From: Hymenobacter amundsenii
GTDB taxonomy: Bacteria > Bacteroidota > Bacteroidia > Cytophagales > Hymenobacteraceae
DNA length: 64,000 bases
Reading direction: 5' to 3'
Assembly: GCF_002204745.1 (NCBI RefSeq)
Contig: NZ_NIRR01000010.1
Span: 62,001-126,000 of the forward strand
The notes under the pieces were generated by a model. The model did not search any database. It saw only the letters and a list, made by a program, of their open reading frames with translations, and was not told the DNA's origin. Positions 50,973 through 60,016 of the stretch are shown piece after piece (position 1 is the first letter of the stretch; each line of letters begins with the position of its first letter). Made by a program: the position numbers and the translations under genes.

Positions 50973-52331
50973 TCAGTAGTCCGTCGGCAGTTCGCCGCGG
51001 GCCCGCAGCACGTCCACTTTGCTGGCGAGTAGCTGGAACAGGGCGGTGTAGTAGTTGAGCTGGGAAGTGCGCAGGGTAGTCTGGGCCACAATCAGGTCCA
51101 CGTAGGCCCTAATGCCTTCCCGGTATTGCAGGTTGATGACGGTGTACACCTCCTTTGAGGCCTCTAGGTTGCGCTTGCCCAGCACGTACTGGGTGTAGTA
51201 GCCCTGGTAATTGGCCAAAGCGGTGGCGTACTCGGTGTTGATCTGGTTGCGGGTGTTCGTTAGGTCCTCGTCGAGGCGGGTATTCTGCAGGCGCGCCCGG
51301 CGGATGTTCTGAGTGCGCCGGAAGCCCGTAAACAACGGCAAACCCAGCTGCACACCGGCATAAGAGTTGGGGAAACGGGTGCGGTACTGGTCGCTCACCG
51401 CATTGTTCTGAAACACCGAGTTGTAGTTGGCAAACGCCGACACCGACGGGAGAAACCCGTTGCGGTAGTAGTCCACCGTCAGATCCTGCAGCGCCTTCTG
51501 GGTCTGGAGCTGCTGGATTTCGATGCGGTTGCTGAAGTTAAGGGCCGCCGTGGTGTCCAGGGTGGCGTTCAGTTCCAGCTGCAGCGTGTCGTACTGCAAA
51601 GCCAAGGGGCGCTCGGGGGGCACGCCCATCAGCTGCTTGAGGTAGGCCAGCCGCGCCCGCACGGCTTCCTGGCTCTGCTTGCGGCCCACCAACGAGTTGT
51701 TGAGCGAAACTTCGGCCTGCAGGTACTCGGTTTTGTCGGCAATGCCCACGTCGTAGCGCGATTTGGCGTCGCGGTAGTTGCGCTGGAGGCGGGCAATGTC
51801 CTGGCTGAACACGTCGAGCTGGCGCTGGGCCAGCAGCACGTCGTAGAAGCTCTTGCTCACATCCGATACCGTGGCAATTTTCACGTTCACCGTGTTTTGC
51901 TCAGCGGCCACGTTATTGAACCGCTTACTGCGGGCGGCCAGGTTCACGTCGTTGTTGTAAATCACCTGGGTGCCGCTCAGGCCTACCGTCGTTACGTTGC
52001 TCACTCCCAGCTGGCGCGGAGTGGGCACGCCGGTCGTGGGGTCAGGAAAAATGGTGAACGGCAGCTGGAAATAGTGCTGGGCCGTGCCCTGAAAACCCAC
52101 CTGCGGCAGCCAGGCGGCCAGGGCAATCTGGTTGGAGGAACGGGTGATTTCCTGGTCGATGCGCGCTTGGCGTACCAGGGGCTGGTTCACCAGGGCCACG
52201 TTCAGGCATTGGGTCAGGGTCAGGGCCGCATCGGGCGGCAGGGGCGGGGCGGTAGGCTGGGCCCGCAGGCCGGCCGGGGCCAGCCACAGCAGGCCGAGCA
52301 ACAGCCGCAGGGCCTGGTTGAGGTGTTTCAT
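50973..52331 (-). CDS. TolC family outer-membrane efflux protein
   Basis: This 452-residue protein has a signal peptide (MKHLNQALRLLLGLLWLAPA, cut near LRAQ). The TolC/OEP structure is visible as two repeats: LTLTQCLNVALVNQPLVRQA at the start of repeat 1, and ALNFSNRIEIQQLQTQKALQ at the start of repeat 2. Long helices (YRDAKSRYDVGIADKTEYLQ) and short beta segments with many Tyr/Asn alternate. The final helix (YREGIRAYVDLIVAQTTLRT) is the usual end of the channel. It is the first gene of the efflux operon; acrA starts 23 bases after its stop. Confidence 0.95.
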   Translation of the reverse strand: MKHLNQALRLLLGLLWLAPAGLRAQPTAPPLPPDAALTLTQCLNVALVNQPLVRQARIDQEITRSSNQIALAAWLPQVGFQGTAQHYFQLPFTIFPDPTTGVPTPRQLGVSNVTTVGLSGTQVIYNNDVNLAARSKRFNNVAAEQNTVNVKIATVSDVSKSFYDVLLAQRQLDVFSQDIARLQRNYRDAKSRYDVGIADKTEYLQAEVSLNNSLVGRKQSQEAVRARLAYLKQLMGVPPERPLALQYDTLQLELNATLDTTAALNFSNRIEIQQLQTQKALQDLTVDYYRNGFLPSVSAFANYNSVFQNNAVSDQYRTRFPNSYAGVQLGLPLFTGFRRTQNIRRARLQNTRLDEDLTNTRNQINTEYATALANYQGYYTQYVLGKRNLEASKEVYTVINLQYREGIRAYVDLIVAQTTLRTSQLNYYTALFQLLASKVDVLRARGELPTDY

Positions 52332-52672
52332 CACAAAAGAAAGCAGCTACCCCGCGGCAAAGCGGGGTGGTGGCGGGCTGGGCGACCCAAAAGGGGAGTG
52401 GAGCAGGAGCGGCTTGGGCAGAGACGCCTGGGCCCATTTACGGGCTGCATGGTGAATCGAAAAACCGGCTGGTGGAAGGAAGGAAGCGCGGATAAATTGG
52501 GGTCGGGTAGGAATACAGGGAGGTTAAACCGTCGAGTTTGCAAAAGGTTAGATGAACCCGATAAAATATCTCGGCAGCCAGCAGTCGGGCCGGGCGCGCG
52601 AGATAACCGAAGCATCATGTGGCCGCGGCGGGCGACGGCCGTATCTTCGGGCCGGATATTTCCCTGCTGCCC
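52332..52672. other. Divergent intergenic region between tolC and the YncE/phosphatase gene
   Basis: These 341 bases hold no recognised gene. On the plus strand TATCTTCG at 52642-52649 is one base from the -7 consensus and lies 23 bases before the ATG at 52673. On the minus strand TTCTTTTG just before the tolC start is also one base off. No regulator-binding palindrome stands out. Confidence 0.5.
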
Positions 52673-55108
52673 ATGCGTCGTTTCCTGATTTCTGCTCTGA
52701 TGGTAGCCGGCGGCGCGCTGGCCGGGTGTACGGCCTCGCAACCGGCCGGCCCCGCGCCCGGCGAACTGGCCACCGGGGCCGTGCGCCTGCCCAACGGCTG
52801 GCAGCTCACGCCCGCCGGCCGCCAGATTCCGCTCGGTGACCTGCCCCTGAACCTCGTGGTAGCGCCCGGCGGGCAGCGGGCGGCCGTCACCAACAACGGC
52901 TTCGGCCCCAACACCATTCAGCTGCTCGACGCCGCCACCGGCCGCATCCTCGACCAGCAGACCGTGCCCGCCGCCTGGGTAGGCCTGGCCTTCGGGGCCC
53001 GCAACCAAACGCTCTACGCCTCGGGCGGCGAATCGAACCGGATTCACTGCTTCCAGATCAAAAACGATAAGCTGGTGCCCGACAGCGCCCTGGTGCTGGG
53101 TCAGCCCTGGCCCCGGCAGAAAATCGGGGTGGCTGGACTGGCCTTCGATGCGCGGCGGCAGCGGCTCTATGCCGTCACCCGCGAAGACAGCACCCTCTAT
53201 ACCCTCGACGTGCGTACCCGCGCCACGCTGCGCCGCACCAAGCTGCCCGCCGAGGCCTACACCGCCGTGCTTTCGCCCGATGGCCGGCAGCTCTACGTCT
53301 CGCTCTGGGGCGGCCACGCGGTGAGCATCTACGACACCCAAACCCAGCAGCTCACGGCCCAGATTCCGGTGGAAAGCCACCCCAACGACATGGTGCTGAC
53401 CCGCAACGGGGCCCGCCTGTTCGTGGCTAACGCCAACAGCAACTCCGTATCGGTGATTGATACCCGCACCCGGCGGGTAACCGAAACGCTGAGCGCGGCC
53501 CTGTTCCCGCAAGCCCCGGCCGGCAGCACCAGCAACGGCGTGGCCCTGTCGAAGGACGAAAAGCAGCTCTTCATCGCCAACGCCGACAATAACTGCCTGG
53601 CCGTATTCGACGTGGCCCGGGCCGGGGCCAGCCGCTCGTTGGGCTTCATCCCGACGGGCTGGTACCCCACGGCGGTGCGCACGGTAGGCGGCGGGCTGCT
53701 CATCACCAACGGCAAGGGCCTCACCTCCCGGCCCAACGGCCACGACGGCCCCAACCCCACCCGGCAAAAAGACGAAAGCGGCCCCACGGAGTACATTGCC
53801 GGCCTGCTGGGCAGTACCCTGAGTTTGCTGCCGGTACCCACGGAAGCGCAGCTGAGTGCGTTTTCGCAGCAGGTGTACGCCAATACGCCCTACTCCAAGG
53901 CCCGGGAGGCCCAGCCCGATGTACCGGCCGGCAACCCCGTTCCGCGCCGGGTCGGCGACGCCTCGCCCATCAAGCACGTGTTCTACATCGTGAAGGAAAA
54001 CCGCACTTACGACCAGGTGCTGGGCGATATGCCGGAGGGCAACGGCGACCAAAGCCTGTGTCTGTTTGGCGAAGACGTGACGCCCAACCAGCACGCCCTG
54101 GCCCGAGAGTTCGTGCTGCTCGACAACTTTTACGTGGACGCCGAAGTGAGTGCCGACGGCCACAACTGGAGCATGGCCGCCTACGCCACCGACTACGTGG
54201 AGAAGACTTGGCCCAGCAACTACAGCGGCCGCGGTGGCAATTATGATTACGAAGGCGGCCGGGGCGAAGTAGCCGTGCCCAAAGATGGTTTTCTCTGGGA
54301 CTACTGCCAGCGCGCCGGCCGCAGCTTCCGCAGCTACGGAGAGTTCGTGTTCAAAGGAAAAGCCACCGTCAAGACCCTCGAAGGCCACTTCGACCCGAAC
54401 TACATCGGTTACGACCTGAGCGTCCGCGACGTGGACCGCGAAAAGGCCTGGGAGCAGGACTTCGATCGGCTGCTGACCGCTGGGCAGGTGCCGGCCCTGA
54501 GCATTATCCGGCTGCCCAGCGACCATACCGCCGGGGCTCGGCTGGGCTCCCGCACCCCCCAGGCCTACGCCGCCGACAACGACCTGGCCGTGGGCCGGCT
54601 GGTGGAGCACCTTTCCAAGAGTAAAATCTGGGCCGAATCGGTGGTGATGATTGTGGAGGACGACGCTCAAAACGGCCCCGACCACGTCGACGCTCACCGC
54701 TCCACGGCCTACCTCATCGGCCCCCACGTGAAACGGAGCACGGTAGTGCACGACATGTACTCGACCTCGGGCATGCTGCGCACCCTGGAGCTAATCCTGG
54801 GCCTGCCGCCGATGAGCCAGTACGATGCCGCCGCCACCCCGCTCTGGCGCTGCTTCACGCCACAAACCGATGCCCGCCCCTTCGCCGCCCGCCCCGCCCG
54901 CCTCAACCTCGACGCCAAAAACACCGCATTCAACCAACCCGCCCGCGACGCCCAGCACTTCAACCTGACCCGCGAAGACGCCGCCCCCGACTTGGAATTC
55001 AACCAGAACATCTGGCAAGCCGTGCGCGGTGAGCATAGCGTCATGCCCGCCCCACGCCGTAGCGCTTTTGTGAAAACGGCGGTGAAGAAGGATGATGACG
55101 ATGATTGA
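52673..55108 (+). CDS. YncE-like beta-propeller / alkaline-phosphatase-fold fusion lipoprotein
   Basis: This 811-residue lipoprotein starts at the ATG at 52673 with lipobox LAGC (MRRFLISALMVAGGALAGC). Residues about 40-380 form a YVTN-type propeller (AYTAVLSPDGRQLYVSLWGG, MVLTRNGARLFVANANSNSV, GVALSKDEKQLFIANADNNC). From about residue 430 the phosphoesterase fold begins: HVFYIVKENRTYDQVLGDMP with its metal/Thr region, then VLLDNFYVDAEVSADGHNWS, and later VVMIVEDDAQNGPDHVDAHR, where Asp and His are ligands. The C-terminus ends with a run of Asp. Such fusions likely cleave a phosphodiester in the periplasm. Substrate unknown. Confidence 0.88.
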   Translation: MRRFLISALMVAGGALAGCTASQPAGPAPGELATGAVRLPNGWQLTPAGRQIPLGDLPLNLVVAPGGQRAAVTNNGFGPNTIQLLDAATGRILDQQTVPAAWVGLAFGARNQTLYASGGESNRIHCFQIKNDKLVPDSALVLGQPWPRQKIGVAGLAFDARRQRLYAVTREDSTLYTLDVRTRATLRRTKLPAEAYTAVLSPDGRQLYVSLWGGHAVSIYDTQTQQLTAQIPVESHPNDMVLTRNGARLFVANANSNSVSVIDTRTRRVTETLSAALFPQAPAGSTSNGVALSKDEKQLFIANADNNCLAVFDVARAGASRSLGFIPTGWYPTAVRTVGGGLLITNGKGLTSRPNGHDGPNPTRQKDESGPTEYIAGLLGSTLSLLPVPTEAQLSAFSQQVYANTPYSKAREAQPDVPAGNPVPRRVGDASPIKHVFYIVKENRTYDQVLGDMPEGNGDQSLCLFGEDVTPNQHALAREFVLLDNFYVDAEVSADGHNWSMAAYATDYVEKTWPSNYSGRGGNYDYEGGRGEVAVPKDGFLWDYCQRAGRSFRSYGEFVFKGKATVKTLEGHFDPNYIGYDLSVRDVDREKAWEQDFDRLLTAGQVPALSIIRLPSDHTAGARLGSRTPQAYAADNDLAVGRLVEHLSKSKIWAESVVMIVEDDAQNGPDHVDAHRSTAYLIGPHVKRSTVVHDMYSTSGMLRTLELILGLPPMSQYDAAATPLWRCFTPQTDARPFAARPARLNLDAKNTAFNQPARDAQHFNLTREDAAPDLEFNQNIWQAVRGEHSVMPAPRRSAFVKTAVKKDDDDD

Positions 55109-55126
55109 GCCGGGGGTGGGGTGCGG

Positions 55127-57571
55127 CTACAGCTCGCTCACGGTCACCAGCACGTCGGTGTTGCGGCCGTGGTCGTCGGCGCAGGAGATTTTGAGCGGGC
55201 CGGGGCCGGGGCGGAAGAATACCCGCTCGGTGGCGGCGGCGGCGCGCAGAAACTGGTCGTTCACGTACCAGTACACTTGGCGCACTTCGCTGTCGGTGGT
55301 GCAGCTGAGCAGGAGCTGGGGCTGCTCGCGGGCGTTGAGCACGTACTCTGTGTTGGCGGTGGGCGAGGTGATGCTGGGCGCGCGCTCGGGGCCGCCGCGC
55401 ACGCGCTGGCACTGGGGGTTGTGGGGCGGCAGGCGGCGGTAGGGGAGGCCCTGACTTTCCTTGTAAGCCGCCACTTCGGGCAGCAGGTTGGGGTAGAGCT
55501 CCCGCCGGAACCCGGCCGCCGGCGCGCAGGCCCGGCAGTAGGTGAAGCTGCCGTCGGCCGATACCAGCACCTCCCGCTGGTGCTGGCAGCGCTGGCCGCT
55601 GCTCACACTAGGCAGGAAGTAGTCAATTACCTGGTTGGGGCAGTTCTCACCCGGCACCCGCCCCGATTCGGCACACACCAACCGGAAGTCCAGGGCCGCC
55701 GGGGGCGCGAACCAGTCGTTGGGCGAGTTGTAGGCCAGGGTGTTGAATAGGTCGAAGAGCAGGGGCGTGGCCACGTCGGAGCCGGTGAGGGCGGGGCTGC
55801 CCTGGCCGCTGAAGTTGCCCACCCACACCCCGATGGTATAGTCGCGGTTGTAGCCGATGCTCCAGGCGTCGCGGCGGCCGTAGCTGGTGCCGGTTTTCCA
55901 GGCAATTTTAGGCAAGCGGGTGCTGCTGGCCGCGCCCAGCGGCAAATCGGGCCGGGTAAGCTGGCTCAGGATGTCGGTGACGAGGAAGGCGGCGGCGGGG
56001 GAGACCAATGCAACTCCTAGCCCTCTGCCGGGCGCCTCACCCCCTAGCCCCCTCTCCGAAAAAGGAGAGGGGGAACTAGCTTTTAGTTTTTTAGAGCTAG
56101 ATAAACGACTAGCTTCTAGTTCCCCCTCTCCTTTTTCGGAGAGGGGGCCAGGGGGTGAGGCGCCCGCATGGATGTTAACCGTCAACCCTAACGGCCCATA
56201 CCGTCCCCCATTCGCCAGCGTTGCATACAGCCCCGTCAGTTCTTCCAGACTCGCCCCGCAGCCGCCCAGAATGCTGCTCAGGCCCAGGCGGGCGCGGTTG
56301 CGGGCCACGCTGCGGAAGCCGGCCCGCTGGAGCTGCTCAGTGAAAGTGGGCACGCCCAAATCCTGGAGCACGCGCACGGCCGGGATGTTGAGCGAGTAGG
56401 CTAGGGCTCGCTCCAGCGTCACTTCGCCGTTGCAGTTCTTGTCGAAATTTTCGGGACGGTAGCCCTGGAAGTTGGTGGGCACGTCGGGCAGCAGCAGCTT
56501 GGGCGTGACTAGGCCCCTATCCAGGGCCAAAGCGTAGAGGAAGGGCTTGAGGGTGCTGCCGGGGGAGCGCACGGCCGTGATGCCATCGTTCTGGCCCTGG
56601 CCCCGGAAGTCGCGGAAATCGGCCGAGCCCACGTAGGCTTCCACCCGCCGGGTGCGGTTGTTCACCACCAGCACGGCCGCCTGCGAAATGCCCAGCTCTC
56701 GCAGGCGGCGCACGTAGTTACGGGTCAGGTCCTCGGCTTTGCTTTGCTTGGCCCGTTGCAGGCTGCTGCGGATGATGGCCGCGTGCGGATACTGGCGCAC
56801 CAGCCGGCGCGAGAGGTGGGGGGCCAGCGTGGGGGCCGCGTGGCGCTGTACTTCCAGCGGCTCCAGCAGGGCATCGGCAATATCTTGCTTCGGAAACAGC
56901 TTGGCCGCCCTGAAGCGGCGGAGCCAGCGGTTCCGTTCCCGGCGCACGGCCGCGTTGTTCTTGCCCAGCACCAGGCCCCGGGGACGGTTCGGGATGATGG
57001 CCAGCGTCACGGTCTGGGCCAGGGAGAGGTAGTCGGGCGTTTGCTGGAAGTAGAGCAGGGCGGCCGATTTCACGCCCTCCACGTTGCCGCCGTAGGGTAC
57101 CAGATTCAGGTAGAGCTGCAGGATTTCGTCCTTGCTGTGGTGGGCTTCGAGCTGGGTGGCCCGGGCCATTTCGAGCAGCTTGTTGCCGAAGGTGCGCTCC
57201 TTGGGTTCCAGCAGCCTCGCCACCTGCATGGTAATGGTGCTGGCCCCGGTAGTGCGCCCCGTGCCGAACACGTTGCGCCCAGCCGCTTGCACCAGGGCCA
57301 GCGGGTTCACCCCGAAATGCCACCGGAACCACCGGTCTTCCTTCTCAATGATGGCCCGGCGCAGCACTGGCGTAATCTCGCGCAGCTCCGTTTTCATCCG
57401 CCACTTCTGGGTGGGGTTGAGGTAGGCGTGGAGCACCGTACCATCCTGGGCCAGCACCAGGGGCGAATACTGCGGCGCGGGCGGCACCGGAAACAGCCGG
57501 TCCAGCCCCAGCAGCAGCCCGCCCAGGATGCCCAGGACCACCAAAAGCCGAATGCCGATGCGCTGCTTCAT
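55127..57571 (-). CDS. pbpC: Penicillin-binding protein 1C (peptidoglycan glycosyltransferase/transpeptidase) with in-frame repeat insertion
   Basis: This 814-residue bifunctional PBP starts at the ATG at 57571. It has a membrane anchor (residues 6-24), a GT51 domain with the catalytic Glu in IIEKEDRWFRWHFGVNP, then GASTITMQVARLLEPKERTF. The transpeptidase domain has SxxK at Ser339-Lys342 (SPGSTLKPF), the SxN at Ser393-Asn395 and KTGTS at 559-563. The C-terminal BiPBP_C-like domain begins near residue 740. Residues about 470-514 are encoded by a 136-bp palindrome and lie between the SxN and KTG motifs, in a probable surface loop. The frame is intact, so the protein is predicted to be made with the insertion. 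Confidence 0.94.
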   Translation of the reverse strand: MKQRIGIRLLVVLGILGGLLLGLDRLFPVPPAPQYSPLVLAQDGTVLHAYLNPTQKWRMKTELREITPVLRRAIIEKEDRWFRWHFGVNPLALVQAAGRNVFGTGRTTGASTITMQVARLLEPKERTFGNKLLEMARATQLEAHHSKDEILQLYLNLVPYGGNVEGVKSAALLYFQQTPDYLSLAQTVTLAIIPNRPRGLVLGKNNAAVRRERNRWLRRFRAAKLFPKQDIADALLEPLEVQRHAAPTLAPHLSRRLVRQYPHAAIIRSSLQRAKQSKAEDLTRNYVRRLRELGISQAAVLVVNNRTRRVEAYVGSADFRDFRGQGQNDGITAVRSPGSTLKPFLYALALDRGLVTPKLLLPDVPTNFQGYRPENFDKNCNGEVTLERALAYSLNIPAVRVLQDLGVPTFTEQLQRAGFRSVARNRARLGLSSILGGCGASLEELTGLYATLANGGRYGPLGLTVNIHAGASPPGPLSEKGEGELEASRLSSSKKLKASSPSPFSERGLGGEAPGRGLGVALVSPAAAFLVTDILSQLTRPDLPLGAASSTRLPKIAWKTGTSYGRRDAWSIGYNRDYTIGVWVGNFSGQGSPALTGSDVATPLLFDLFNTLAYNSPNDWFAPPAALDFRLVCAESGRVPGENCPNQVIDYFLPSVSSGQRCQHQREVLVSADGSFTYCRACAPAAGFRRELYPNLLPEVAAYKESQGLPYRRLPPHNPQCQRVRGGPERAPSITSPTANTEYVLNAREQPQLLLSCTTDSEVRQVYWYVNDQFLRAAAATERVFFRPGPGPLKISCADDHGRNTDVLVTVSEL
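56030..56165. repeat. 136-bp palindromic repeat inserted in frame within pbpC
   Basis: The arms 56030-56079 and 56116-56165 are complementary over 50 bases with one mismatch. Each arm carries a CCCCTCTCC/GGAGAGGGG hairpin plus a GGGGGTGAGG-like outer segment. On the minus strand it encodes residues 470-514 of PbpC (PPGPLSEKGEGELEASRLSS through SPSPFSERGLGGEAP). Confidence 0.92.
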
Positions 57572-57649
57572 GGGGGCAAGATAACGGTTGATGGGCCTTC
57601 GGCGTGGTGGCTTTCCCGTATATTCGTCAACCAACTACGCTTCCCTGCT

Positions 57650-58246
57650 ATGGCCGTCATCACCGATATTTCCCAGCTCGACCTGACCAAGACTTACACC
57701 TACGCCGATTACCTGACGTGGCGACTAGATGAGTTTGTGGAACTCATTAAAGGTAGGGTACGCCAAATGAGCCCTGCGCCCAGAGTACGTCATCAGTCGG
57801 TTTCCTTTCGGCTGAATACGCTTATCGGAATAGCTTTGCAAGGGGGTAAATGCCAAGGCTTTGCCGCGCCGTTTGATGTGCGCTTACTGAAAAGCACGCC
57901 TGACGGGGATACCCGCGTCAGTACCGTCGTGCAGCCCGACCTCTGCGTTATCTGCGACCCGGCCAAATTGGATGAATTCGGCTGCGTGGGCGCGCCCGAC
58001 TGGATTATCGAAATCCTGAGCCCCGGCAATATGGCTCACGACAGCAAAACTAAGTTTGACCTCTACGAGGAAAACGGAGTCCGCGAATACTGGATGATTG
58101 ACCCCGGTCTCAAAAACATCATCATCTACACCCTCGAAAACGACCAGTATCAACTCCGGGGCGAGTTCTACCAGCCCGGCCCGGTTCCGGTGGCCACCCT
58201 GCACGGCGTGGAGCTGGAATGGGCGGAGGTGTTTGAGGGGATTTAG
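57650..58246 (+). CDS. Uma2 family endonuclease-like protein (PD-(D/E)XK fold)
   Basis: This 198-residue protein starts at the ATG at 57650; the long upstream frame is antisense to pbpC and is ignored. The Uma2 (DUF820) pattern is clear: YADYLTWRLDEFVELIKGRV at the start, then SPAPRVRHQSVSFRLNTLIG, VVQPDLCVICDPAKLDEFGC, the active-site Asp/Glu block GAPDWIIEILSPGNMAHDSK and YEENGVREYWMIDPGLKNII. The fold is that of PD-(D/E)XK nucleases. The biological target is unknown, and these genes often occur in many copies. TATATTCG, one base from the -7 box, lies at 57619-57626. Confidence 0.92.
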   Translation: MAVITDISQLDLTKTYTYADYLTWRLDEFVELIKGRVRQMSPAPRVRHQSVSFRLNTLIGIALQGGKCQGFAAPFDVRLLKSTPDGDTRVSTVVQPDLCVICDPAKLDEFGCVGAPDWIIEILSPGNMAHDSKTKFDLYEENGVREYWMIDPGLKNIIIYTLENDQYQLRGEFYQPGPVPVATLHGVELEWAEVFEGI

Positions 58247-58292
58247 GGATGCCCCTTCACCTTGAGTGCTGACCAAAGGCAAACAGCCGTTC

Positions 58293-58781
58293 TTAATGCT
58301 GACGAAGGCTGCTTTGGGCCACCTGGTTATTTTGGAATTCCAGTTCCAGCGTTTCTCCGTCGGAGAAGCCCAGGCCGGGCCTGATGCCCACGTAGTACGT
58401 CCAGGAGGTTTTATCCTGATAAGCCGGTTTGCCAAGCAGGGTTGCAACCTGCTCTGGGGCGAGGCCGATGAGCCGGCGCGATGCCCGTAGCTCATCCACC
58501 ATCTCGTAGCGCTTATCCTGGTTGAGTGCCCAGCCGTGGGGATTGAAGTCGCGGTGCGGATAATAGGAGATTGTAAACAGTGCCAGGTACACGCCCCTCC
58601 AGCACAGCAGCGGCGTGGCCAGCCCGGCCGTCAAAAGGGCCCAGCGCTTCGGGTGGGGTTCCCGGGGCCGGAAGCGGCGCAGGCTCCCGCGAACCACGAA
58701 AAAGGCCAATGCAAATACCGGAAGCGCATAAAATATGCCTACCATCAGGTAGAATAACAGGTCAGACCAGAAGTTTTTCAT
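58293..58781 (-). CDS. Membrane protein with BamE/SmpA-like tail
   Basis: This 162-residue protein has two hydrophobic segments: LLFYLMVGIFYALPVFALAF near residues 8-27 and WALLTAGLATPLLCWRGVYL near 47-66. Its C-terminus resembles the SmpA/OmlA fold: RRLIGLAPEQVATLLGKPAY, then TSWTYYVGIRPGLGFSDGET, LELEFQNNQV. In that fold the 'GxxxxxVxxLLGxP' turn is characteristic. Unlike BamE it lacks a lipobox. Function is unknown. It is alone on the minus strand, convergent with the Uma2 gene. Confidence 0.7.
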   Translation of the reverse strand: MKNFWSDLLFYLMVGIFYALPVFALAFFVVRGSLRRFRPREPHPKRWALLTAGLATPLLCWRGVYLALFTISYYPHRDFNPHGWALNQDKRYEMVDELRASRRLIGLAPEQVATLLGKPAYQDKTSWTYYVGIRPGLGFSDGETLELEFQNNQVAQSSLRQH

Positions 58782-58955
58782 AGCAGTATAGGTATCGTAT
58801 TCGGGGGCAAGATGAAGGGCAAGCGGAGTAAGTCAAGCAGCCAGCTAAGCACTTGTGGGTGACATACTATAGGGATAAGTTTGAGGAAGAAGCTGAACCA
58901 GATGACTGCCAAGGGAACGAAGCCGGGGCGCCTGCAAAACGAGTTTCGCTGCCAC

Positions 58956-59888
58956 CTATTTTCCGTCGGGGTCGGCGATGCGCCACTGCCGGCCCACGAG
59001 CTTAAGCAGCGTCCGCTGCCAGCCGGGACGGTTGCGATAGGTGAGCTCGGCCGTGTGCTGGCCGGCAATATCCAGTGCGTCGAGGTGGCGGCGGAGGGCG
59101 GGCAGGCCTTGGTTGGCCGACTGCTCAAATACCCGCATCAGGGCCGGGCGGATGGCTTTCAGGTTCCAGTAGTGAAGCACGTAGGGGGCCGCCTCGCGCA
59201 ACGGACTGTCGAGGCCCAGGCGCAGGCCGGTGGCCAGCTGCTCCATCATGTGCTTATTATAAGCGGCGTAAAGCTGATCGGCCAAGGGAGTAATATCACG
59301 CAGCAGGGCCGCGTCCTGGCTCTGGAAGCCGATGATGCCCGAGTTGTAAAGCGGCGTGTCGGGCCCGATGCGCACCCGGCTGGTACCCACCACGAACTCG
59401 CGGCCCTGTAGCCGGCGGTATACCTTGCGGCTGAGCAGGTTGCCGGTGCGCATCACGCCTTCGTTGAGGTGCATAAACCGGGTTCCCTGGGCAATCTGGG
59501 CGAAAATCGGGGTGGGGTCGCGCTGCCAGATCGTATCGGTATCGGTGAACAGCAGGTTGCCGGGATAGTGGGCCGCCGCGTGCTCGAGCACCCCGATTTT
59601 AAGCAGGTACACCATGTCGGCCGCGCCCCGCCAGGCCTGCCACTGATCAGCCGTTACGGCCGGGTAGAGTATGTCGGCCCGGTCGCCGAGCACCTGCTGG
59701 AAAACATCGGGGGTATCGGTATACACCAGCACCGTAGCCAGCGGCGCGGGGGCTACGTCGAAGTAGGTAAGCAGGCTGTACAGCGCCTCGTATTTGATAG
59801 CGGCCGGGCCGTGGGCCAGGTAGATGAGGTAGTTCACGGCGGGATTCAGCAGTTGAAAAAAAGGATGGAGACGACAGCGGCGGTCCAT
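58956..59888 (-). CDS. Glycosyltransferase-like protein (GT-A type, DxD motif)
   Basis: This 310-residue protein has a GT-A-like start (NYLIYLAHGPAAIKYEALYS, then LATVLVYTDTPDVFQQVLGD) and a putative DxD metal motif at Asp116-Thr-Asp118 in NLLFTDTDTIWQRDP. Later segments include FMHLNEGVMRTGNLLSRKVY and LYNSGIIGFQSQDAALLRDI, where Asn-Ser-Gly-Ile is typical of nucleotide-sugar transferases. The C-terminal helices (LREAAPYVLHYWNLKAIRPA) complete the fold. The donor and acceptor are unknown. It is not near other polysaccharide genes. The ATG at 59888 gives 20 residues before the first strand. Confidence 0.78.
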   Translation of the reverse strand: MDRRCRLHPFFQLLNPAVNYLIYLAHGPAAIKYEALYSLLTYFDVAPAPLATVLVYTDTPDVFQQVLGDRADILYPAVTADQWQAWRGAADMVYLLKIGVLEHAAAHYPGNLLFTDTDTIWQRDPTPIFAQIAQGTRFMHLNEGVMRTGNLLSRKVYRRLQGREFVVGTSRVRIGPDTPLYNSGIIGFQSQDAALLRDITPLADQLYAAYNKHMMEQLATGLRLGLDSPLREAAPYVLHYWNLKAIRPALMRVFEQSANQGLPALRRHLDALDIAGQHTAELTYRNRPGWQRTLLKLVGRQWRIADPDGK

Positions 59889-60016
59889 ACGGAACGACGG
59901 ACTTCTGCTAGGTGGCGTAGCCGTCCCACCGCCGGACGGAAGCTGGCGTTCAGCGGCAAGTTACGCGCGCCCGGTGGGGTTGACTGCTCACGGCCCTACC
60001 GGCGAACCAATACCCT

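Noticed and set aside
52331-54751. 806-codon minus-strand open frame
   Set aside because: It is antisense to the YncE/phosphatase gene and lacks any domain or signal. High-GC codon bias keeps such mirror frames open.
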